Source: Vibrio sp. FE10 (lineage in GTDB: Bacteria > Pseudomonadota > Gammaproteobacteria > Enterobacterales > Vibrionaceae). Taken from it: a stretch of DNA of 64,000 nt. The notes beneath the pieces are model-generated. The model was given only the letters and a program-made list of their open reading frames with translations. It did not search any database and was not told the DNA's origin. Both the position numbers and the translations under genes were made by a program. Location: assembly GCF_030297155.1 (NCBI RefSeq), contig NZ_AP028067.1:2356001-2420000 (forward strand), given 5' to 3'. Of the stretch, positions 56,855 to 64,000 are shown one piece after another. Numbering within the stretch: the stretch's first letter is position 1; every line of letters begins with the position of its first letter.

Positions 56855-58114
56855 ATGGAAGTGTTAAAAGAAAAGAGTTTACTAAGCAACATCGGCATCC
56901 AAGTCGTTATTGCAATGATCATCGGTACCGTAGTCGGCGCGATGATGGGTGAGAGCGCAACAATGTTCGCTCCACTGGGTGCTATCTTCATCAACTTGAT
57001 CAAGATGTTGGTTATTCCTCTAGTCGCGGTTGCCCTAATTTCAGGAGCTGCAGGTCTAGGTAATAGCTCATCGGCAGGTAAAGTCGGTGTAACAACACTG
57101 GGTTACTTTGCATTAACGTCTGCACTTGCTGTAGCACTAGCGCTTGTAATGGGTGAAGTATTCGAACCGGGTCGTGGTATCGATGTTTCTGGCGTTGAAG
57201 GTATGTTCTCTTCAGAATACGCTGCGAAAGGCGAGCTTCCAACGTTCTGGGCAACCATCACTGGCATGATCCCTACCAACGTTTTCCAATCATTGAATGA
57301 AGCAAACATTCTGCAAATTCTCGTTTTCTGCTTGTTCTTTGGTATTGCGATTTCTAAACAAGCAAAAGAGAAGCGTGACCCTATCATCAACGGTGTAAAT
57401 GCTATCGTTGACGCTATGGTATGGATGATCAACAAAGTTATGATCATTGCACCACTTGGCGTATTCGGCCTAATGGCTGAAGCTGTAGGTACGTTTGGTT
57501 TTGGCGCGCTTATGGTTGTGTTCAAACTGTTCGTTGTTTACATCGCTGCGATTCTTATCTTCGGCTTTGTTGCTTACCCACTGATGATTCAAATCTTCAC
57601 TAAGACTTCTGCGAAGAAGTTCCTAGTGGCAATGAAGAAGCCTCAAGCGGTTGCACTATCAACAGCCTCTTCTATGGCGACACTACCAGTAACAATGGAA
57701 ACAGTAGAGAAAGAACTTGGTGTTCGTAATTCTACCGCTTCATTCGTTCTGCCTTTAGGCGCGACGATCAACATGTCTGGTAACGCAATTTACTACGGCC
57801 TAGTGGCTATCTTCTTCGCACAACTGTTCAACATCGACCTGTCTATGGGTGCTTACGTTGCTATCATCGTAACCTCTACGCTAGGTGCTGTTGGTCAAGC
57901 GGGTGTTCCAGGTCCTTCTTTCCTAGTGGTTGCCGTTCTTCTAGCCGCTGGTATCCCTATCGAAGGTCTACCTCTGTTGTTCGCTCTAGACCGTATCTTC
58001 GATATGATTCGTACTGCTCTAAACATCACTGGTGATGCAGCATGTGCGGTAATCGTTGATTCTCTAATCAAAGACGAAGAACAAGAAGCTGAGCTACAAA
58101 AGCAGCAAGCTTAG
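56855..58114 (+). CDS. Dicarboxylate/amino acid:cation symporter (DAACS family)
   Basis: A secondary transporter that brings in glutamate/aspartate or C4-dicarboxylates with sodium or protons. The 419 residues form eight helices and two re-entrant loops with the family motifs STASSMATLP (about 266-275), ATINMSGNAIYYG (about 304-316) and the C-terminal DRIFDMIRTALNITGDA substrate segment (about 378-394). I chose the ATG at 56855; GTG 56861 has better spacing to GAGG, and the frame opens at 56795, so the start is uncertain. Substrate not determined. Confidence 0.88.
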   Translation: MEVLKEKSLLSNIGIQVVIAMIIGTVVGAMMGESATMFAPLGAIFINLIKMLVIPLVAVALISGAAGLGNSSSAGKVGVTTLGYFALTSALAVALALVMGEVFEPGRGIDVSGVEGMFSSEYAAKGELPTFWATITGMIPTNVFQSLNEANILQILVFCLFFGIAISKQAKEKRDPIINGVNAIVDAMVWMINKVMIIAPLGVFGLMAEAVGTFGFGALMVVFKLFVVYIAAILIFGFVAYPLMIQIFTKTSAKKFLVAMKKPQAVALSTASSMATLPVTMETVEKELGVRNSTASFVLPLGATINMSGNAIYYGLVAIFFAQLFNIDLSMGAYVAIIVTSTLGAVGQAGVPGPSFLVVAVLLAAGIPIEGLPLLFALDRIFDMIRTALNITGDAACAVIVDSLIKDEEQEAELQKQQA

Positions 58115-58176
58115 TCAAAAGACAACAGGCTTAATTAAAATTTAAGCAAATTACTTATAGATGTCTTTTAATAAAT

Positions 58177-58204
58177 AAAAACCGCCTTCATGAGGCGGTT
58201 TTTT
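58177..58204. terminator. Terminator between symporter and TRAP genes
   Basis: AAAAACCGCCT, TCATG, AGGCGGTTTTTT; symmetrical A and T tracts serve both convergent units. Confidence 0.85.
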
Positions 58205-58251
58205 ATTAGGCAATAATCAATATTGATTCGGTAAGTCTTACTCTTGTAAGA

Positions 58252-59559
58252 CTAATTGATTAATCCAAATGCACGAGGCAGAGCCAAACTAATTTCAGGA
58301 ATAAAAGTAATGGCCAACAATGTGACGATCAATACGGCACAAAACGGCATGATACTTCTAATAACATTTTCAATTTTGGAGCCACTGACACTACAACCTA
58401 CAAATAGGGCCGTGCCAACGGGTGGCGTTGCAATGCCAATACATAAGTTGAAGATAATCATCATCGCAAAGTGAATTGGATGCATACCTAAATGCTCAGC
58501 AATCGGCATAAAGATAGGGGTAAAGATCAATACGGCGGGCGTAAGGTCCATAAACATACCCACGATCAGTAGAATCAGATTCATCAGAATAAAGATGATA
58601 ATCGGATTATCTGAAATAGAGAGCATCCAATCGCTGATCATTGTTGGCAGACCAGTAAAAGCCATTGCCCATGACATGATGGTTGAAGCACCAATCAAGA
58701 ACAGCATAATGCCAGTGACCTGAACGGTTTCTCTACAAATTATCGGGAAGTGCGCCCATTTGAGGGTTCGGTAGCAAAGTGACAATATAAAAGAGTAAAG
58801 AACCGCTATACATGCCCCTTCTGTTGCAGTGAATATACCGCCAATAATACCGCCAATAACAACAACAATAAGCCCTAAGCTTGGTGTTGCTTGCCAAACA
58901 ATATTCAGCACATCTTTCGCTGTAAAGCCGTCATTCGCACTTGTTTTGTAGCCTTTCTTTTTAGCGATGAAATAGGCTACGACCATACAACTTAAACCCA
59001 TTAAAATACCTGGGACATAACCGGCGATAAACAACGCCGCTACGGATGTTCCACCCGATACCACTGAAAATACGATCAATGAGTTACTCGGCGGTATTAG
59101 TAAGCCTGCAGGGCAAGATGCAACGTTTACTGCTGTTGCTAAGTTTTTATCATAGCCATCTTTTTCTAATTCAGGGCCTAAGGTTTTACCAACCGCCGCC
59201 GCAGCAGCAACGGCGGATCCTGAAACAGCGCCAAACATCATATTTGCAAAGATATTTACGTGAAAAAGTGAGCCAGGGATCCAACCAACCAAGAGCTTTG
59301 CAAGATTGATGAGTCGACTCGCGATGCCACCCACATTCATTATGTTACCAGCGAGGATAAAGAAAGGGATTGCTAATAAACTGAAACTATCGATACCGGT
59401 AATAATTTTTTGACCCGCAGTAATACTTGCGACTTCAAACGGTAAGATGAAATACATGATCGTTAAAGAAGACATAGCAATTGCAATCGCAATAGGCATG
59501 CTTATCGCGATCATGAATAAGAAGAGGCCTAGCAGCCAAACACCAATGGACAAATCCAT
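58252..59559 (-). CDS. TRAP transporter large permease (DctM type)
   Basis: DctM is the 12-helix transport subunit of a TRAP system, which uses an ion gradient and a periplasmic binding protein. The 435 residues carry the family pattern SGSAVAAAAAVG (about 104-115), LIPPSNSLIVF and GIATPPVGTALF. Last gene of dctPQM, 21 bp after the small permease. Confidence 0.92.
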   Translation of the reverse strand: MDLSIGVWLLGLFLFMIAISMPIAIAIAMSSLTIMYFILPFEVASITAGQKIITGIDSFSLLAIPFFILAGNIMNVGGIASRLINLAKLLVGWIPGSLFHVNIFANMMFGAVSGSAVAAAAAVGKTLGPELEKDGYDKNLATAVNVASCPAGLLIPPSNSLIVFSVVSGGTSVAALFIAGYVPGILMGLSCMVVAYFIAKKKGYKTSANDGFTAKDVLNIVWQATPSLGLIVVVIGGIIGGIFTATEGACIAVLYSFILSLCYRTLKWAHFPIICRETVQVTGIMLFLIGASTIMSWAMAFTGLPTMISDWMLSISDNPIIIFILMNLILLIVGMFMDLTPAVLIFTPIFMPIAEHLGMHPIHFAMMIIFNLCIGIATPPVGTALFVGCSVSGSKIENVIRSIMPFCAVLIVTLLAITFIPEISLALPRAFGLIN

Positions 59560-59580
59560 AATATAGAGTCCTTTTATAAC

Positions 59581-60060
59581 TTACTTTTTGTTGGGTTCAC
59601 AAAAAAGATCAAACGTATTCATGACCAAATAGATGAGGATAATAACGGCTGAAATCGGCAATATTGAATAAACCGTCGACATCGGTAATTGCAGTGCTGG
59701 AGATAGTTGTTGTGTGGTTCTTCCCATTAGGGCGATGCCACCTTGAAGCATTGCTAAAAATACAAATGCGCCAGAAATGGTATTGATGAGTACGTGCAAT
59801 GCGATATGTGCTTTACCCTTAAGATAACCATCCAATAACGTTATAGCTAAATGTCCTCTGATACCGAATAAATAACTTGCTCCTAATAAGCCAAGCCATA
59901 CCATCGCATAACGAGCAAGTTCATCAGTCCAGTTACTTGGGTCATTCAAAACATAACGACTAAAAACCTGCCAAGTGACGGTAACGACAAGTAACATTAA
60001 TGCGAAAGAAGAGACAAAAAGAATCAACCTATCAAGTAGGTTTCTGAAAGTTGCTAACAT
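59581..60060 (-). CDS. TRAP transporter small permease (DctQ type)
   Basis: The 159-residue four-helix subunit has the family motif RYVLNDPSNWTDELARYAMVWLGLLGASY (shown as two parts: RYVLNDPSNWTDELAR and YAMVWLGLLGA, about 39-67). I chose the ATG at 60060 (MLATFRN) because of GAGG 8 bp upstream; an in-frame TTG at 60075 lies inside that site. It lies 66 bp after dctP. Confidence 0.88.
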   Translation of the reverse strand: MLATFRNLLDRLILFVSSFALMLLVVTVTWQVFSRYVLNDPSNWTDELARYAMVWLGLLGASYLFGIRGHLAITLLDGYLKGKAHIALHVLINTISGAFVFLAMLQGGIALMGRTTQQLSPALQLPMSTVYSILPISAVIILIYLVMNTFDLFCEPNKK

Positions 60061-60126
60061 GGTGTGATACCTCAAAAATTTTGCCTTAGCAAAGCCAAGG
60101 CAAAATTATATTTTCACTAATACTGG

Positions 60127-61086
60127 TTAAAGAACTTCAATTTTTTCAATGAATGAAGCTAATTTAGGGTCTTTTTTCGCTTCATCAATCATAGGTTTAA
60201 CAGCTGCACGGAAAGGGGCTTTATCAACTTCAACAAACGTTACGCCTGCTTTCATTCCTTTCTCTTTGTTCATGTCATCTGTTGCGTCCCAGATCTTGAT
60301 CTGCTCTTCAAGAGACTCTGCTGCTGCTTCCTTTAAGATTTTTTGTTCATCTGCCGTTAGTGAGGCCCATTTATATTCTGAAATGATGATCACATCAGGT
60401 GTCATCATGTGCTGATCCATAGAATAAAATTTAGCAACTTCGCTGTGTTTCATTTCAACTAAGCTAGAAATATTGTTTTCAGCACCATCAATCACGCCTT
60501 GTTGCAGTGCCGTGTATACCTCATTGAAAGGTACAGGTGTTGCTTTACCACCTAATAGGTTGACCATTTCCATCATGGTTGGAGAACCAGGAACTCGAAC
60601 TTTCATCCCCGCCAGATCGGCCGGCGAGTTAATTGCTTTTTTAGCGTAGAAGCTACGTGTACCTGAATCATAAAATGTAAGTCCAATGAAGCCTTTACCT
60701 TCGCTTGAAAGCAGCATCTCTTGTGCCGCTTCACTTCGCATGAACGTTCTCATATGTGGAACATCACGGAATAAGAAAGGCAGTGCATTAACCTTAAACG
60801 TTGGTTCAAAAGATTCAGCTAATCCACCATTGATTTTCGCCATATCAATCGCGCCAGTAACAACTTGCTCAGCTTGGTCACGCTCAGAGCCTAATTGACC
60901 GTTTGGAAAGATCTTAATCGTAAGGTCACCATTCGATTTTTCTTTAACTTTATCAGCCATGATCACCATGCCTTGGTGAGCAGCGCTTTCTAATGACATT
61001 GCATGCCCTAGGGTCAAAGTTTTTGCTTGAGCTCCAAATGCCATGAGAATTGATGCCGCAGCAATCGTCAGTAGGTGTTTTTTCAT
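60127..61086 (-). CDS. TRAP transporter substrate-binding protein (DctP type)
   Basis: A periplasmic binding protein of 319 residues with a signal peptide (about 1-21, cut near AQA-KT). The conserved Arg that grips the carboxylate of the substrate lies in GMKVRVPGSP (about 164-173). The pattern GTRSFYAKKAINSPADLAG is typical of binding proteins for sugar acids, but the ligand cannot be fixed. A GGAG ribosome binding site precedes the ATG. First gene of dctPQM. Confidence 0.92.
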   Translation of the reverse strand: MKKHLLTIAAASILMAFGAQAKTLTLGHAMSLESAAHQGMVIMADKVKEKSNGDLTIKIFPNGQLGSERDQAEQVVTGAIDMAKINGGLAESFEPTFKVNALPFLFRDVPHMRTFMRSEAAQEMLLSSEGKGFIGLTFYDSGTRSFYAKKAINSPADLAGMKVRVPGSPTMMEMVNLLGGKATPVPFNEVYTALQQGVIDGAENNISSLVEMKHSEVAKFYSMDQHMMTPDVIIISEYKWASLTADEQKILKEAAAESLEEQIKIWDATDDMNKEKGMKAGVTFVEVDKAPFRAAVKPMIDEAKKDPKLASFIEKIEVL

Positions 61087-61195
61087 GTTCTTCTCCAGAA
61101 TCCATTTTTGTAAGAGGTACTGTTGTATATGTCACGTTAGAACCGAACTTGAGATCTAAAAATCAATTGCATATCGCTCATGACTTTAACGCTTC

Positions 61196-61234
61196 ATTAC
61201 AATATTCTTACCTCATGCATTTTGTATTACAATA
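61196..61234. promoter_or_regulatory. Candidate operator upstream of dctPQM
   Basis: ATTACAATA occurs twice, 30 bp apart (61196 and 61226), and the second copy sits in the palindrome TTGTA-T-TACAA (61222-61232). Similar ATTGTATACAAT-type sites bind GntR/FCD regulators of sugar-acid transporters. No regulator gene is adjacent; low confidence. Confidence 0.3.
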
Positions 61235-61608
61235 CTATGTGTATATTTTGTGAGCTAAGGTTCATCTATACGCCGGAGAGCTGAATTGATTGTGATACCA
61301 ATCATATTTGACACTAATTAAACCATTAAGCAGTCTAACTTCGGATTTTCTGGGGATTTCGAACACTTCCAACTGCTTTTAGAACAATCTGTTAGCAAGA
61401 AATGCATTTGCACATTTGTGTTATTTTAAGATCCAGAGATCGTTTATAGAGCACGAGCAAAGAAGGTCTTATCGATTGAAAAGCGAGTCGTCAACTGTGA
61501 TTTCTGAGGTGGTAGAGATAAGGTTTTAAGCTAAACGTATGGAAAAAGAATGGATAAGCACGGATAAAGGCAATAGAGAGAAACTTGATAGGACGAATTG
61601 TTTGTAAC
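61235..61608. other. Gene-free stretch between dctP and the binding-protein gene
   Basis: About 370 bp with stops in all frames. I see no tRNA, repeat array or gene remnant here. Confidence 0.45.
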
Positions 61609-61642
61609 AAAAATCCGAGAACCTCACAGCTCTCGGATTTTT
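61609..61642 (-). terminator. Terminator of the hisC-like/binding-protein operon
   Basis: AAAAATCCGAGA and TCTCGGATTTTT arms around ACCTCACAGC, with T-run on the minus strand. Confidence 0.8.
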
Positions 61643-61676
61643 GTTTTTAGTGATTTAGTTTTAGGCGTTAGACGAA

Positions 61677-62453
61677 TTACAAATCAGCGCCATAAATATC
61701 AAACGTGAAGTACTTAGCAGCAATTTTGTCGTAAGTACCGTTCGCTCTGATCTCTTCAATAGCGGTATTGAATTGTTTTGCCAGTTTTGAATCCTGCTTT
61801 CTTAACGCTAATGCAGTGCCTTCGCCAATGTAGGCTTTGTCGGTCACTGCTTTGCCTTTGAATTCAAAACCCTCTCCTTCTTTCTTATCTAAGAAAGCGA
61901 GTGATAGTTGGTCGGAGTTACCAAACGTTAGATCTAAACGACCATTCTGCATATCAAGGTAGACTTCGTCTTGTCCTGTGTAACGTTTGATGTTTACGAT
62001 GTCGCCAAACTTATCAGTGACGTAACGATCGTGAATCGTACCCTGCTGCACACCAATAGTTTTACCCGCTAGGCCGGCCTCATCAATGCTAAATTCTGCG
62101 TTCTTAGCAGCAACAAACACAGCTGGCGTTTGATAGTACTTATCGGTGAACAGTATTTTGCGCTTACGCTCTTCGGTAATACGCATCGAAGCCATGATCA
62201 CATCTGACTTTCTCGCCAATAGACTTGGAATCAACGAATCCCAGCTTTGTGATACCCAAGTACAATCCAACTTCGCTTGCTCACACAAGGCGTCTGCTAT
62301 CTCAATATCAAACCCAACAGGTTTACCTTCGCTGTTTTTGTAGTTGAATGGCGGATAGGTAAAGTCTGACGCTAAACGGATTTCTTTCGCCTGTACTGTG
62401 GTACCAAGTAAAGCAGCCGCACAAGCGAGTCCTAGTATTATCTTTTTCATCAT
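61677..62453 (-). CDS. Amino-acid ABC transporter substrate-binding protein
   Basis: A periplasmic binding protein of the Lys/Arg/Orn/His (ArgT/HisJ) family, 258 residues, with a signal peptide (about 1-22, cut near VQA-KE). SDFTYPPFNYKNSEGKPVGFDIEIADALC (residues about 29-57, e.g. PPFNY and GFDIEI) is the family signature, and SMRITEERK binds the alpha-carboxylate. The frame opens at 62459; the ATG at 62453 has better spacing to AGGA, which overlaps the preceding stop. No permease or ATPase is adjacent, so it must share these with another system. Confidence 0.88.
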   Translation of the reverse strand: MMKKIILGLACAAALLGTTVQAKEIRLASDFTYPPFNYKNSEGKPVGFDIEIADALCEQAKLDCTWVSQSWDSLIPSLLARKSDVIMASMRITEERKRKILFTDKYYQTPAVFVAAKNAEFSIDEAGLAGKTIGVQQGTIHDRYVTDKFGDIVNIKRYTGQDEVYLDMQNGRLDLTFGNSDQLSLAFLDKKEGEGFEFKGKAVTDKAYIGEGTALALRKQDSKLAKQFNTAIEEIRANGTYDKIAAKYFTFDIYGADL

Positions 62454-62460
62454 TGCCATC

Positions 62461-63603
62461 CTAGATATGATTTTTATCGAGTTGAGATTGAGTTTCTTTA
62501 TGTTGAGATTGTTGAATTTGTTTGTCTTGTTGATTCTTTTCTAATTCGGTTTGGTAGCGTGAAAGTGACGCTATCACTTCTGCCATACTCTCTTGACTAC
62601 CGATACTGATACGCACGCAATTACGCAAAGCAGGCTCATGGCTCTGATTTCTGGTCACAATGCCATCTTTCGTCAATACGCTAAACAGTTCATGCCCCGA
62701 TTTTTGACGCAGCAAAATAAAGTTGGTCGATGATGGATAAACATGTTCAATGAAGTCGAACTGGGTCAACGCAGCTGCAAACTGATTACGAATCTCAACC
62801 AGTTTAGCGGTCGCCTGTTTCATCACCGCAACACGCTCATCAGACAAAGCTTCTAATACGATCTGAGAAGAACAATCTGGCATTGGGTATGGAGGAATCA
62901 GCTTGGACACATATTGCATCACGTTGGGACTAGCCAAAATAAAGCCACAACGTACAGCAGCTAGTCCAAACGCTTTAGATAAAGTGCGAATCACGACTAG
63001 ATGCGGATAACGCTCAATAAGGTTCACAGCCGATGTCTGAGGTTCAAATTCAATATACGCTTCATCGACCACGACTAGCGATTTACCCACAGTTCCTTCC
63101 AGTACCTCAATCAGGTCGGCTTTTGGAATCACGTTGCCCGTTGGGTTGTTCGGTGAACACAGAAAGACAAGATTAACCAGTTCGGACTTCTGCACAATAT
63201 CGGCGACATTAAGATTAAAGTCTTCTTGCAATGGCGAGTCTAAAGTCTCTATCGCCAGTGCATCGGCACAAAACTCGTACATAGCGTAAGTTGGAGAACA
63301 AATGAGGATATTGTCTTGTGCTGGTTTGCAAAAGGTTCTTATCAGTAAATCAATCGCTTCATCAGCACCACGAACCGCAACGGTGGCAGAGTCAGTTTCA
63401 CAATAGGCTTGATAAGCCTTGGCAATGTCTTGCGGTAAGAAATCAGGATAACGGTTATAACCTTGTTCACCCTCGAACAAAGTATTTTCCAGTTCATTGG
63501 CATTTAACCAGACACGTCCATCGCCGCCAATTCTTCTTGCCGATTGATAAGGTATTAATTTTTTTACAGCCTGAGGCACTAAGCTATCAATAAAAGATGT
63601 CAA
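62461..63603 (-). CDS. HisC-like class I/II aminotransferase with low-complexity C-terminal tail
   Basis: A PLP aminotransferase resembling histidinol-phosphate aminotransferase: NELENTLFEGEQGYNRYPDF is a signature near 35-54, followed by SPNNPTGN (about 151-158), VVDEAYIEF (about 179-187) and the PLP lysine in RTLSKAFGLAAVR (near 209). It is not in a his operon; it is co-transcribed with an amino-acid binding protein and divergent from a LysR regulator, so a separate amino-acid role is likely. The last 25 residues are a Gln/Lys-rich tail not seen in normal HisC. Confidence 0.82.
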   Translation of the reverse strand: MTSFIDSLVPQAVKKLIPYQSARRIGGDGRVWLNANELENTLFEGEQGYNRYPDFLPQDIAKAYQAYCETDSATVAVRGADEAIDLLIRTFCKPAQDNILICSPTYAMYEFCADALAIETLDSPLQEDFNLNVADIVQKSELVNLVFLCSPNNPTGNVIPKADLIEVLEGTVGKSLVVVDEAYIEFEPQTSAVNLIERYPHLVVIRTLSKAFGLAAVRCGFILASPNVMQYVSKLIPPYPMPDCSSQIVLEALSDERVAVMKQATAKLVEIRNQFAAALTQFDFIEHVYPSSTNFILLRQKSGHELFSVLTKDGIVTRNQSHEPALRNCVRISIGSQESMAEVIASLSRYQTELEKNQQDKQIQQSQHKETQSQLDKNHI

Positions 63604-63783
63604 GAAGCTATCCCTTTCATGTAATTACGATTCCTTCACCACTGCCTTCATATTCAAAATATGTGACTTATACACATATTGAATCACAAATGATGACTAA
63701 GTATTTACATTCAAACAGAACACTATTGATAAATGAATCGAAATAATCACATAATAGCCATGATAAAAAGTCATAGGTAAAGC

Positions 63784-64000
63784 ATGAATAAAACTCTCCC
63801 TTCAACAAAAACACTGCTCGCGTTCTTGTCTACAGCTAAGCATCTCAACTTTACACGTGCTGCACATGAGCTCAATGTCACGCAAGGTGCAGTAAGCCGT
63901 CAGGTGCTGTCGTTTGAAGAGAGTCTTGGGTGCGATCTTTTCTACCGACATGCTCGTGGGTTGTCATTAACCCCCAAGGGAGAAGAACTGGTTCCGCTGA
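63784..64000 (+). CDS. LysR-family transcriptional regulator (partial, cut by window end)
   Basis: The first 72 residues are visible, beginning MNKTLPSTKTLLAFLSTAKH. They form the winged helix-turn-helix of a LysR regulator: FTRAAHELNVTQGAVSRQVLSFEESLG is the recognition region (about 22-48; key parts AAHELNVTQGAVSRQ). It is divergent from the hisC-like/binding-protein pair, the common layout for a regulator and its target; effector unknown. The frame is open at the window edge. Confidence 0.9.
   Translation, partial: MNKTLPSTKTLLAFLSTAKHLNFTRAAHELNVTQGAVSRQVLSFEESLGCDLFYRHARGLSLTPKGEELVPL

Overview
The window looks like a chromosomal segment of a Vibrio, probably of the Splendidus clade or a near relative. 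Evidence: a Vibrio-type nrf locus with nrfA divergent from nrfBCDE-F; the norspermidine cluster (fused diaminobutyrate aminotransferase/decarboxylase, carboxynorspermidine dehydrogenase, NspC) typical of Vibrio; the order rluB-yciO-rnaAM-trpL-trpEGD(CF)BA; and the uvrY-uvrC-pgsA-tRNA block. Base use is even and genes are densely packed. I see no prophage, insertion sequence, integron or CRISPR array. The species is an inference.

Layout. 1-2.3 kb: an imelysin-type iron-regulated protein (cut by the window edge) with a Fur box, ribA, and a tiny GTG-started gene. 2.4-10.8 kb: nitrite-to-ammonia respiration. nrfB-C-D-E-X-F reads left and nrfA reads right from a shared 480 bp control region with NarP-like, CRP-like and Fur-like sites; a periplasmic rhodanese and nrfG follow. 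11-19.1 kb: gyrA, ubiG, and nrdA-nrdB-yfaE behind a promoter with a perfect DnaA box and two NrdR-like boxes. 19.4-24.6 kb: a DMSO-reductase-type respiratory system (dmsABC) divergent from a TorD-like chaperone and a NapF-like ferredoxin, with a perfect FNR site between them. 24.7-33.5 kb: CinA-like protein, a DUF3943-like protein, a GcvR-like ACT protein and the norspermidine operon. 34.4-34.9 kb: four tRNA genes. 35.2-38.3 kb: pgsA, uvrC, uvrY. 38.7-43.6 kb: polB, a nucleotidyltransferase-fold protein, efpL (yeiP), a DUF440 protein and a SpoU methyltransferase. 43.8-54 kb: rluB, yciO, rnaAM and the divergent trp operon with promoter, operator, leader peptide and attenuator. 54-64 kb: slipin/NfeD pair, a dicarboxylate/amino-acid symporter, a three-part TRAP transporter, an amino-acid binding protein, a HisC-like aminotransferase, and the start of a LysR regulator.

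The genes work as self-contained modules: anaerobic respiration on nitrite and DMSO-type acceptors, deoxynucleotide supply, polyamine synthesis, tryptophan synthesis and solute uptake. Most of the content is ordinary core genome.

The unusual signal lies between genes. Several gaps hold short tandem repeats whose unit length recurs (7, 15 or 18 bp) while the unit sequence differs from place to place. Three different 7-mers stand side by side downstream of gyrA (10960-11053), a decayed 7-mer array separates trpCF from trpB (51680-51735), and 22 perfect copies of one 7-mer, creating 22 GATC sites, lie between trpA and its terminator (53864-54017). Fifteen-bp units lie in the nrfD-nrfE gap and after dmsC; 18-bp units follow nrfA and the SpoU gene. 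Two larger imperfect palindromes (about 130 bp) and a 32 bp perfect palindrome complete the set.
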